Part shown: positions 26,998-36,675 of the stretch, one piece after another | Layout of the letters: each line of letters starts with the position of its first letter | How positions within the stretch are numbered: the first letter of the stretch is position 1 | Assembly: GCF_029910535.1 (NCBI RefSeq) | Contig: NZ_CP069362.1 | Location: 186,001-250,000, forward strand | Source of the DNA: Marinitoga aeolica | Lineage (GTDB): Bacteria > Thermotogota > Thermotogae > Petrotogales > Petrotogaceae | Length of the DNA: 64,000 nucleotides | Reading direction: 5' to 3' | Notes under the pieces: generated by a model | Told to the model about the DNA's origin: nothing | Database searches by the model: none | What the model saw: the letters and a program-made list of their open reading frames with translations, nothing else | Translations under genes and position numbers: made by a program

Positions 26998-29900
26998 CTA
27001 CATAAAATTTATTATTTTTATAAATATATTTGTATTTTTTCGAGGAAAAAATTATATCGTTTTCAAACTCTTTTAATTTTTGGTTTCTATATTTTTCCAT
27101 ATTAATAGGTTTACTATTTTCGTATACTATTACATAACCTGTTTTGTCTCTCATGTATATTTTATTTTGATCAATATAAATATCAATTATTATATCATCA
27201 TAAAAATGATTATTTAAATAAACCCTTTTTAGATTTGGATTAAATTTATTTATAAACATTAATTTATTTTCATATGTATCCCAAATCCATTTATTATCCG
27301 AAATTTCTAGCTTCTTAGGCGAGTAATCAACAGTTTTTCCATTTAATACAATAAACTTCTTTTGATTTTTTAAATATTCATCATGAGCATTTAATATCTT
27401 TTTTGCACTATTAAATTTTATGATATGATTTTTTGAGAAAATACCATATTGGTTAATGTTGTATAGTTCATCAGTTTTTATTACTTTCCCTAATTTATCA
27501 AATACAAAAATATTATCAGTTATACTCTTTTCCATATTTTTAATTTTAATATAATCACCTGAAGATTTAATTCTTTCTTCTATATTCATATTTGGATCAA
27601 TATATATTTCTAGCAAAGCAGCATTTAGCATGGATTTTTTCATTTTTAATTTATTATACAATTTATTGTCCTTTACAAAATAATTATCAAGAGACCTCGT
27701 TGATAAATAATATGGAATTAATGTTTTCTTCCAAGTTCCAGAGTTATTTGATATATATAATGTATCATCAATATTGAAATCTTTTATTATATCAAATATA
27801 AATACTCCATTTAAGATTAAATTATCTAAACTAAAATGTTGATATTTAAATTCAAAATTTTCCGATAATTCTTCAGTAAATTTGGTGCCATCATAAGATA
27901 TTTTTACATTTAAATTTTTAAGTTCTGGCATATTAAATCTAAAATCTTTATTTTTTGTTTTAATAAGCAGGGAATCATTTATTCTCTTTTTATATACAAT
28001 ATTATTTGGTTCTATTAATTCTCGGAAAATACTTTTACTTATTCCATATTTATTTTCTATATAAATTTCATCAGCCTCAAATACATCTATAGGTTTTATG
28101 TTATTTAAATCATTTAATAATGATCCGTTAAATTTTAGTTCTACTTTTTTCTTTACCTTAGTCAATTTATTATTTACAAAATCAAATGACCAAAAATCAA
28201 ATTCATCAGTTTTATATTCATTAGTAGAATTTTTAGTTATTAAATATTCATTATTTTTTGAATCAATAGCTATTATATTATCCTCTTTTAAAAATACACT
28301 TTTTACATTTTCCTTTATTTTGTTTATATATATACCATCTTTAAAAACCATTATATTATTGTTATGAATAGATACTCTAATATCTCCAATTGGCTTAATA
28401 TCAAAATAATCATTAAAGGTTATATTTATATTTTCTTTATCTTGATAAAGATATAGGTTACTTGATAAATCATAAATATTAGATACTGTATAATCTGGAT
28501 TTAATACTATAGAATTATATATTCTTCCATCCCATTTATTAATCTTATCATCAAAAATATAATATTTTTTATTTGATTTTATGATTATATCATCAAATAG
28601 TTTATATGTTTTTTCTATATTCATTGTATTTTTGTACCCCATTCTGCCTGCTTCATATTCATATACTCCGTTATTCGCAATTATCTCTAACTTATTATAA
28701 TTTGATTTGATATTGAATATTTCATCAAAAAACAATCTTTTTGTTTTAATATTATTATTATAATAATTAAAGGTCATATCATTGGAATCAACTATTTTTA
28801 ATTCATTATTTTTATACATTAAATCTTTTAAATTATGTATTGATATTAATTCTTTTTCAGAAAGTTCTTTATATTTACCTTCATTAAAGATATACTTTTT
28901 ATTTAGTATAATTTCGTTTTTAATTAGATCAATACTTTTAGCTTCAAATGGTGCTTTATATAATTCATATTTATTATTATATTTTTTTAATATATTATTA
29001 GATTTCAAAAGGAAATAATAATCTTCGTTTTTCTTTATTATATTTATGACATTTTCTAATCCAAATATTTCATTAGATATTTTTGCATCTCTAATACTAT
29101 AATATTTATTGGCAAATTTTATATCGTAATTATCAAATTTCATTTTCATTTCATCTAGATCTAAAGATAATTTCTGATTATTATATTTTTCAATGGAATT
29201 ATCCTTTAAGCTAAATATCAATTGTTCATTTTCTAATATAATTAATAAATAATCTAATATTCTCTTTACTCCTATAGCATTTTTTAATTTTTGTCTGATT
29301 GTTAGATTATTATCTTTTAACTCAAATATATAATTTCTTGTAATGATGTATTTAGAATTATAATAGGATATTACACTTATAATATCTTCTGATTTGGTTT
29401 TTTCAATTTTTTTATTGTTATAATATAATGCATTTTTAGAGCTTTCTTGAGTTTCTAAAATGCCATTATCAATGTCAATATTTACACTATACTTTTTTAA
29501 ATATTCTGGATAATTTTTAATGTTTGCTAAATCAACTATTTCGTTTTTTATTACCATAGGAGCCTTATAATTATTTTTATCAACTATTTGAATTTCTATA
29601 TTATTCAATTTGTATAAGAATTTTGAGTTATTAAATACTACATTATTATTATAATATATAGCATTCAAAGGTTTTGCTAATGTGTTATATATATTATTAT
29701 AAAATTCATCTATATCCATTTTTTTATTGAAATAATAATATTCATTATTATTGCTTTCAAATGACTTAAACTTAGAATCAAAATATATTGCTTGTTTTTT
29801 ATATATTATATTGCTATCTTCCTTTAAAACATCATTTTCTATTTTAAATATTTTTCCATTAATATTAACAAAAACACCATTGTCTGCTGTAATTAAATCA

Positions 29901-32900
29901 TCAATATTACCTAAATATATATATTTTAAAGTATTGAGGTTTATTATACCAACATTTAGAACATAAGCATAATTATTATATGCTACTTTTGTTATTGCAT
30001 CAAAATACAATTTTCCACTAATTATTTTCAAACTATTTTCTTTATTAGTAGGAGCAATGGATAGTTTATTTCCTATAACAATTTTATATTTTTCGTCTAT
30101 TTGATCTTTTAATTCTACAACATCATTTTTAGATATCAGATTTCCAGATATATCATATGCAAAAAAATTACCTTCAAATATTATTTCATTATTTTTTAAT
30201 GAAAATCTTTTATATATATAGTCATTTATTTTTATATTGTTATAATATATTCCACTTTTAAAACGTGTATACTCAACATTACCCGTATTAGATATTTTTA
30301 AACTTCCATAACTATATGGTGAAAATGCTGCGTTAACTCCTAGTATTTTATTATTTGCTAAAATATATGTTTTCCCATTAAGCATAAAAATATTATTATA
30401 TGTTTTTAAATCAGAACTACCTTTTTCAAAATAATTATTATCTTCAAAATATATATAATTATAATTTTTTATAAACTTTTTCATGTATTGCTTATATGTT
30501 TCTAACTCTTTATAATTTTTTCTTATAGACAAATTATTATTCTTACTAATATGTTGTAAATAACCCCTATTATAAGAATATTGCATTATTTCTTGCTTAA
30601 AAGAAATAAAATCATATTTTTCAAAAACAATTTCTTCCTTACCACTAAAATCTATAATCTCTTTTCCATTAATTCTATATTTTGGTATTGAAATAACATA
30701 TTGAGGATAATAATAGTGAAAATTATTCATTAAATCTTTGAATTTTGATAATTCATTTTTTAGTGAACTTTCTTCTTTTTCATATATTTTTAATTTTATA
30801 ATCAAAACACCCTTTAATTGAATCTGAATATTTTTAAGCTCTTCTAATTCCAAGCTTTTTTGAAATTCTATATTATCTATTTTTTGATTATTGCCATATA
30901 CCTTTCCCGAGTTTATCATTTTTTCTTTTTCTAATTTTTCTATATTTTTTGTCAATGTTTCTATGCTATTTTTACTGAATGAGAAAAGCTTTAATAAGAA
31001 GTTTTTCCCTTTTTTATTTGATTCTATTTTTTCTATTTTTTGTCTGTATTCATTTATTTTATTATCATTTGTTTTTATTATTTCATTTAATCTTTCATTT
31101 TCTTGTTTTATTTCCTCTATTTGTGAATTTAAATCAGCTATTTTTTGTTTTATTGTTTCATTCTTCTGTTTTAATAAATTCTCTAAATTTTCTAAGTCTG
31201 TTAAATTATTATATTTAATTGCTGTAGCATTAACTGAAAGCCCTTCTAATTCTGATAATTCCGATTTCGTATTATCTATTAGATTTTCTATATCTTTTTC
31301 TTTTTCTAATAAATTATTATATTTATTTATTATCTTTTCTTTTTCCTTTTTCCCTTCTTCAGTTAACGTTATTGCTTTTTCTATTGATACATTAGGTTTT
31401 ATTAAAATATTATTGAAACTAATTTCTGAAATTTCATTTAATGATTTTATGCCATTGTCTGTAATTAAAAGATCATCTATTCTAATAAAATTAGAGTGTA
31501 TTTCATATTTTTTAAAAGTCCAAGATGAAAAATCTTTTAAATTAAAGACTACCTTATTTTTTGTTGAAACTAAATAGTTACCAATTTTATAATCATATTC
31601 AAAATACTCATTAAATAGTGGTTTTTGTAATTTTATACCTGTTTGATCATATAATTCTTTTCCTTTAGAAAATATTTCTATATTATATATCAAATACTTA
31701 TTATCAATAACTTTATCTTTTTCTTCGATAAGTAGATTTTTATTTATTAAATAATCATTATCTTTTTCATCTTTAATATAATAATTATCTTTGAATCTAA
31801 AGACATATTTTATATCTGGCAAATCTGGCAATGTTATTGTTTTTTCTACATTTTTTTTATTATTATAAATCTTTACCTCTTTATTTGTCATAATATATAT
31901 TTGACTATTAAACACAGTATAATCTATAATATTATCTTCCATATCTACAAAATCATAAAAATCATTAGAAATATCATAATAATATAATCTATCTTTAGAA
32001 CTTTGCCAAAACAAATATTTATTTTTGGTTATTACATCTTTTATAATTTGATATTTATCTAAATTTTTATTATTTCTATGTTTTTCTACAACATTATGTG
32101 ACACCAAATCATAAATGTATATATTAGATCTTTTGTCTAAAATGATAATACTGGACTTATCGATTGGATAGAAATACTCTATTTCAGCTTCAATATTATA
32201 ATTGAAAAACTTTTCCCCATTAATATATACATTATTATCATAATCTGAATAAATGCAATTGTTATTTTTACATACAAAACTTTTCACATTAACATATAAA
32301 TTTGATTCCTTACCTTTTTCAAACTTATAAACTTTACCATTATTTATCACAAATAAATTATTGTCAATATATAAAAATTCCGGGTTATAATATGTATATT
32401 TGCTAAAACCTGTTTTTGAATAAACATATAATGTTTTATTTGAAATTAAATATAAGTAATTATCAATATAATATATTTTATCAACCTTTTTTGGAAATTC
32501 AAATATACTTTTTTCATAAATCTTATTTAAGTCTTTATCATACACCATATATTTATTATCGCTATATAGTACTATATTATCCGAATACCAATAATTACTA
32601 AAAAAGATATTTATTTCTTTTTTTTCCAATTTATTATTGTATTTTGTGATTTTATTTTTTTGAATAATAATCATTCCATCTTTTTCCGGATAACCTTCTA
32701 ATACATATGAAAAATCATCTAGTTTTTTCCATGAATAAGTCATTATATTATATTTCAATAATGCTTTATTTGTTAAAACCAATAAAATTTTATGATTTTT
32801 ATAAATCGCCTTTATATCATCAAGAGATTGATTTATGTTTATAAAATAACCATTATAATTATTATAAACATTAAAATCTGGAATTTCATCTTTTATAAAA

Positions 32901-35539
32901 TTTTTATTATCTAAATAACCAACTTCTCCATTATATTTCTTTATATAAATTTTATTATTTATAAAATTTGAATCAACAATACTTATATGTTCGTTTAAAT
33001 ATTCCCATTTTAAATTATCTGGTGAATAAATAGCATAAAAATTATTTCCTAAAAAATATAATTTGTTATTATAATAGTACACATTTTTCACTATGTGATA
33101 TTTTAATGGATTAAAATCAAATATAAGATTTTTTTGGTTATTCGATATATTATAAATTTTATGATTTTCTTTTATGTATAATTCATTATTATTAACAGAA
33201 TATGATGGATTAGCATATGCTTCACTATTCTCTAAAGTAAAAAGATCTAAATTAAAATAATGTAATTTATCTTCATTTATAATATATGCATAATTTTTAT
33301 CTACTACAACATCTTTGATTTTTATATCAAATGTTGATATATTGTATTTATTCAAATCCATTTTTTCTATACCATTAGTAAAAAATAAATAAAGATTATT
33401 GTTATACTGATAACTACTCAAATAATTCCCTTCAACTTTTTTAATATTATCAAAAAGATTTTCATCATTGGTTTTTATATAATTATCAACAGTAAGGTAA
33501 TAAAATTTATTGTTTAAATATATATAATCCACAACATTTTCTTTTATTTTCTCTTTTTTAAATAGTTTATACAATGTATTATTTGAAATACAGTAATATT
33601 CATTATTCACTTCATTTATTTTTTCTATTGGATAATTATATTTTACATTTAATTTATTAAACAAAAATAGTTTGGGGATATACTTATACATTTCCCCAGT
33701 CTTTAATCTAAAATATATTTCATTTTTTAATGCAAATAATTGCTCTACATTTGAAAATTCAAAAGGTATTGTACTTTCTTCAAATTTTTTACTCTTACCA
33801 TATTTATCATAAAAATAATATTCATTATTATCTTTTAAAACAATATAATCACCTCTTGTATTTACTATTTCATTATTACGTGAAATTTCTTTTATTATTT
33901 TTGAATTTTCAAAAAAATAGATTTTATTTTTCCCTATTAATGCAAAGTTTGCTTCATCATATTTTTTTACATTTTCAATTTCATCTTCAAATTCTATTTT
34001 TGATTTTATTTTATAATTTTCTAAATTTAATATAATTGCTTCCTGTTTATTTACTAAAAGTAGATCTTTATCCAATTTTAGCAGGTATATTAGAGATTTT
34101 AAATCAAAATCATAATTTTCTTCAAATAATGTGATTTTTTTGTTATTCTGTAATATATTTAATCTATTTTTAGAATCTATATAATACACAACATTGTCAA
34201 AAACATCATATTTATGCACATCTTCTGCCAAAATCCTTTTTTCTTTTAAATCATACATATATAGTTTATTATCAGACAAATAATATATATTTTTATTAAA
34301 CAATATATTATTAACATTTTTTCCAACTATTTTATATTCTTTTTTTTCAAAATCATATACATAAATAGAATTCTTTGAAATTAATATTAATTTATTATCT
34401 TTAAAATGTGATTCTACTATTTCATCAGGGTTAAAATCTTCAAACTTTCCTTTATAACCCTCAAAATACTTTATAGCATTTTTATTTTCAATTTTGTATA
34501 TATCATTACCTTTTCTGAAATATAATGTTTTGCCATCAAAAAAATAATTATCGTCATAATTATAACTATTATTCCCAAGTACATATATTTTGTCATTAGT
34601 TATAACATAAATCTCATCAGAAACATAAAAATCTTTTTTTATTCCATCAATTTTTATATTTTTCCAGGTTCTGTCTTTATATATTGATAATCCATAATCT
34701 GTTAGAAGATATATTTTATCATTTTGATATCTAACACCTAAAATATTTTTACCCATAAAATTGTTTTGGGTAAAAACTTTCTCTTTTTTATCAAAAGTAT
34801 ATGAGTATTTGTATATAGAATTATCTGAAACAATATAAATATCATTTTCATCTAGTGATATATCATTTATTTCTTTAAATTCCAAAATTCTTTTTACTGT
34901 AAAATCTTTCGGATTAAATACATACATTTCTGTGGCAGTAGTTGTAATAAAATAATTTGGTTTAAAATATATATTCTGAAAATTCTTTTCTATATTTAGC
35001 CTTTTTGTAAGACTTGTCCAATAGTTTTTGTTTGTATCATATAAAAAAATATTTCCATCAAATGCTACTATTTTATCTTTGTACTGATATATTTTTTCTC
35101 CTATCTTCGAAGGTCCATTGTCATTATTTTTTAAAATAGTATCTTCAATTTTTAAATTGCTATCTCCAATATACACATTATTATTAGTATCTAAAATCAC
35201 ACTTTTATCCTTATATACACTAAAATCTTTTATATTAAAATTTGGAATTGATGAATACTTCAAATTTTTCTCATTTCTTATATGTATATATTTATCATCA
35301 TTAAAATATACTTTCAAATTATCTGGGTTATTGTTGGTTTCTATATCATTTACATTTTGATAGTTTACTTTTATCGTTTTTCTAGGATCATATTCTATTC
35401 TTGATTTTTCATTATTAATATTATAATTGATGAATTTGTATGATAATATTGAAGATAAAATTATTACTATAATTGCAAGAATTTTAAATATATTTGGTTT
35501 TTTAAAATTAATAAATGTATATATCCATCTTTTTCTCAT
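26978..35539 (-). CDS. Giant 2853-aa membrane-anchored beta-propeller-like repeat protein
   Basis: Starts MRKRWIYTFINFKKPN, then a single membrane segment (~residues 17-38). The basic N-terminus implies the rest is outside the cytoplasm, though this is inference. Dozens of diverged repeats follow, in which a two-strand hairpin such as NNKFYYLTVDNYI or DDKLYMYDLKEKRI recurs, suggesting several seven-bladed-type propellers. A coiled coil at ~residues 1385-1605 (KEKEKIINKYNNLLEKEKDI; LKQKNETIKQKIADLNSQIE) splits the chain into two repeat arms. Composition is extreme in Asn, Lys, Ile and Tyr. It is the last gene of the MoxR operon and overlaps the upstream membrane protein gene by four bases. No catalytic motif is seen. 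Known MoxR-linked conflict systems include beta-propeller partners, the best analogy I have. Confidence 0.8.
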   Translation of the reverse strand: MRKRWIYTFINFKKPNIFKILAIIVIILSSILSYKFINYNINNEKSRIEYDPRKTIKVNYQNVNDIETNNNPDNLKVYFNDDKYIHIRNEKNLKYSSIPNFNIKDFSVYKDKSVILDTNNNVYIGDSNLKIEDTILKNNDNGPSKIGEKIYQYKDKIVAFDGNIFLYDTNKNYWTSLTKRLNIEKNFQNIYFKPNYFITTTATEMYVFNPKDFTVKRILEFKEINDISLDENDIYIVSDNSIYKYSYTFDKKEKVFTQNNFMGKNILGVRYQNDKIYLLTDYGLSIYKDRTWKNIKIDGIKKDFYVSDEIYVITNDKIYVLGNNSYNYDDNYFFDGKTLYFRKGNDIYKIENKNAIKYFEGYKGKFEDFNPDEIVESHFKDNKLILISKNSIYVYDFEKKEYKIVGKNVNNILFNKNIYYLSDNKLYMYDLKEKRILAEDVHKYDVFDNVVYYIDSKNRLNILQNNKKITLFEENYDFDLKSLIYLLKLDKDLLLVNKQEAIILNLENYKIKSKIEFEDEIENVKKYDEANFALIGKNKIYFFENSKIIKEISRNNEIVNTRGDYIVLKDNNEYYFYDKYGKSKKFEESTIPFEFSNVEQLFALKNEIYFRLKTGEMYKYIPKLFLFNKLNVKYNYPIEKINEVNNEYYCISNNTLYKLFKKEKIKENVVDYIYLNNKFYYLTVDNYIKTNDENLFDNIKKVEGNYLSSYQYNNNLYLFFTNGIEKMDLNKYNISTFDIKIKDVVVDKNYAYIINEDKLHYFNLDLFTLENSEAYANPSYSVNNNELYIKENHKIYNISNNQKNLIFDFNPLKYHIVKNVYYYNNKLYFLGNNFYAIYSPDNLKWEYLNEHISIVDSNFINNKIYIKKYNGEVGYLDNKNFIKDEIPDFNVYNNYNGYFININQSLDDIKAIYKNHKILLVLTNKALLKYNIMTYSWKKLDDFSYVLEGYPEKDGMIIIQKNKITKYNNKLEKKEINIFFSNYWYSDNIVLYSDNKYMVYDKDLNKIYEKSIFEFPKKVDKIYYIDNYLYLISNKTLYVYSKTGFSKYTYYNPEFLYIDNNLFVINNGKVYKFEKGKESNLYVNVKSFVCKNNNCIYSDYDNNVYINGEKFFNYNIEAEIEYFYPIDKSSIIILDKRSNIYIYDLVSHNVVEKHRNNKNLDKYQIIKDVITKNKYLFWQSSKDRLYYYDISNDFYDFVDMEDNIIDYTVFNSQIYIMTNKEVKIYNNKKNVEKTITLPDLPDIKYVFRFKDNYYIKDEKDNDYLINKNLLIEEKDKVIDNKYLIYNIEIFSKGKELYDQTGIKLQKPLFNEYFEYDYKIGNYLVSTKNKVVFNLKDFSSWTFKKYEIHSNFIRIDDLLITDNGIKSLNEISEISFNNILIKPNVSIEKAITLTEEGKKEKEKIINKYNNLLEKEKDIENLIDNTKSELSELEGLSVNATAIKYNNLTDLENLENLLKQKNETIKQKIADLNSQIEEIKQENERLNEIIKTNDNKINEYRQKIEKIESNKKGKNFLLKLFSFSKNSIETLTKNIEKLEKEKMINSGKVYGNNQKIDNIEFQKSLELEELKNIQIQLKGVLIIKLKIYEKEESSLKNELSKFKDLMNNFHYYYPQYVISIPKYRINGKEIIDFSGKEEIVFEKYDFISFKQEIMQYSYNRGYLQHISKNNNLSIRKNYKELETYKQYMKKFIKNYNYIYFEDNNYFEKGSSDLKTYNNIFMLNGKTYILANNKILGVNAAFSPYSYGSLKISNTGNVEYTRFKSGIYYNNIKINDYIYKRFSLKNNEIIFEGNFFAYDISGNLISKNDVVELKDQIDEKYKIVIGNKLSIAPTNKENSLKIISGKLYFDAITKVAYNNYAYVLNVGIINLNTLKYIYLGNIDDLITADNGVFVNINGKIFKIENDVLKEDSNIIYKKQAIYFDSKFKSFESNNNEYYYFNKKMDIDEFYNNIYNTLAKPLNAIYYNNNVVFNNSKFLYKLNNIEIQIVDKNNYKAPMVIKNEIVDLANIKNYPEYLKKYSVNIDIDNGILETQESSKNALYYNNKKIEKTKSEDIISVISYYNSKYIITRNYIFELKDNNLTIRQKLKNAIGVKRILDYLLIILENEQLIFSLKDNSIEKYNNQKLSLDLDEMKMKFDNYDIKFANKYYSIRDAKISNEIFGLENVINIIKKNEDYYFLLKSNNILKKYNNKYELYKAPFEAKSIDLIKNEIILNKKYIFNEGKYKELSEKELISIHNLKDLMYKNNELKIVDSNDMTFNYYNNNIKTKRLFFDEIFNIKSNYNKLEIIANNGVYEYEAGRMGYKNTMNIEKTYKLFDDIIIKSNKKYYIFDDKINKWDGRIYNSIVLNPDYTVSNIYDLSSNLYLYQDKENINITFNDYFDIKPIGDIRVSIHNNNIMVFKDGIYINKIKENVKSVFLKEDNIIAIDSKNNEYLITKNSTNEYKTDEFDFWSFDFVNNKLTKVKKKVELKFNGSLLNDLNNIKPIDVFEADEIYIENKYGISKSIFRELIEPNNIVYKKRINDSLLIKTKNKDFRFNMPELKNLNVKISYDGTKFTEELSENFEFKYQHFSLDNLILNGVFIFDIIKDFNIDDTLYISNNSGTWKKTLIPYYLSTRSLDNYFVKDNKLYNKLKMKKSMLNAALLEIYIDPNMNIEERIKSSGDYIKIKNMEKSITDNIFVFDKLGKVIKTDELYNINQYGIFSKNHIIKFNSAKKILNAHDEYLKNQKKFIVLNGKTVDYSPKKLEISDNKWIWDTYENKLMFINKFNPNLKRVYLNNHFYDDIIIDIYIDQNKIYMRDKTGYVIVYENSKPINMEKYRNQKLKEFENDIIFSSKKYKYIYKNNKFYVEKKGDD

Positions 35540-36675
35540 ATCATACCCCTTTCAATGTATTTATTGAACAAATTTGATGTAGTTCTATTAAGCAGAGTAA
35601 TTTCAGGATACGATTCTTTTAGTTCTTTATTTTTTTCTAAATCTTCTAAAACATTGTTTATTTTATCTTTAAAAATATAAATAAAATTATATGGATATGT
35701 GCTGTATTCTATTTTAGGTAATTCTATATAATATTGATATTCAAAAAGTAAATCTAATAAAAAATATATTTGTGAGTATTCATTAGAATATTTTTGTATA
35801 TTGTATAATATTGCAGATAATAATATTTCTCTTTTTTGTTCATTATATTCAGAGTCAATATCTGTTGATAATTCTTTTAAATGCGTAAATGATTCTTCAT
35901 TTATTTCTTCAAATAATTTAAGTATATTTTTTAACTCTTTATTTTGTATTTTATTTTTTATTTTTTCTATTTCATCATTTAAATCTACTTCTAATGAATA
36001 GTTCATAGATATTGAATATAATATAGATAACTCTATATTATCTTCTAATTCATCAATCATCTTATTTATTTCACTTTTTAATTTTTCTTTTTTCATTTTA
36101 GGTAATTTATGTATAAAATATTCTAAATAAAAATTCCTATTCTCTTTAAAGGTATTTGGTTTGAAAGTTTTTAAAAATATTCTAATTAATATAGGTTTTA
36201 TATTGTCTCTGAAAATAAAATAGAAAAATAATATTTCACTTGTATAATAAATAAATTTTAACGATGAATAAAAGAAAAATCTAAAAGAATAGATGAAATT
36301 AACTATTTTTAAAATATAATTGTCAAAAAAAACAGGATGCATTTGAAGATATATATTAAAAAAGTATAAAAATATCAGAGAAGAACTATGAAAAAAAGCT
36401 ATTGTTATATTAGAAAAAATAAAACCTTTTAGCGTGTAATTATTTAATATCTTTTCATATGGAATAATTTTTAATTTATTCTTTTTCAAAATATTTAAAG
36501 AATAGAAAACTAATAGCAGTATTAATTCACTAACCAGAATTACAGTTTTTTCTTTGATAAAAAATATGGGATTACTCCCCATATAATAATTGGATATCAA
36601 ATCAAAAAAACCTAGTCCTAATAATATATAAGTTATAAAATTAATTATCCATATTATCAATATTATTGCTATCAT
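35536..36675 (-). CDS. Multi-pass membrane protein of the MoxR operon
   Basis: About 379 aa. The N-terminal half has about five membrane segments (MIAIILIIWIINFITYILLG; VILVSELILLLVFYSL; FIFSNITIAFFHSSSLIFL; FFFYSSLKFIYYTSEILFFY). The C-terminal half is soluble, charged and helical (KLKSEINKMIDELEDNIELS; EEINEESFTHLKELSTDIDS). No family is recognised. ATG 36675 is preferred because GGGGGTAAAA precedes it; the ATG at 36687 lies before that site. It overlaps the coiled-coil gene at its 5' end and the giant gene at its 3' end, so it probably anchors the complex. Confidence 0.75.
   Translation of the reverse strand: MIAIILIIWIINFITYILLGLGFFDLISNYYMGSNPIFFIKEKTVILVSELILLLVFYSLNILKKNKLKIIPYEKILNNYTLKGFIFSNITIAFFHSSSLIFLYFFNIYLQMHPVFFDNYILKIVNFIYSFRFFFYSSLKFIYYTSEILFFYFIFRDNIKPILIRIFLKTFKPNTFKENRNFYLEYFIHKLPKMKKEKLKSEINKMIDELEDNIELSILYSISMNYSLEVDLNDEIEKIKNKIQNKELKNILKLFEEINEESFTHLKELSTDIDSEYNEQKREILLSAILYNIQKYSNEYSQIYFLLDLLFEYQYYIELPKIEYSTYPYNFIYIFKDKINNVLEDLEKNKELKESYPEITLLNRTTSNLFNKYIERGMI

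Noticed and set aside
30891-31577. Plus-strand 228-codon frame opposite the giant gene's coiled coil
   Set aside because: It is the complement of low-complexity Lys/Glu/Asn coding sequence, giving Ser/Phe/Leu-rich nonsense; no ribosome site.
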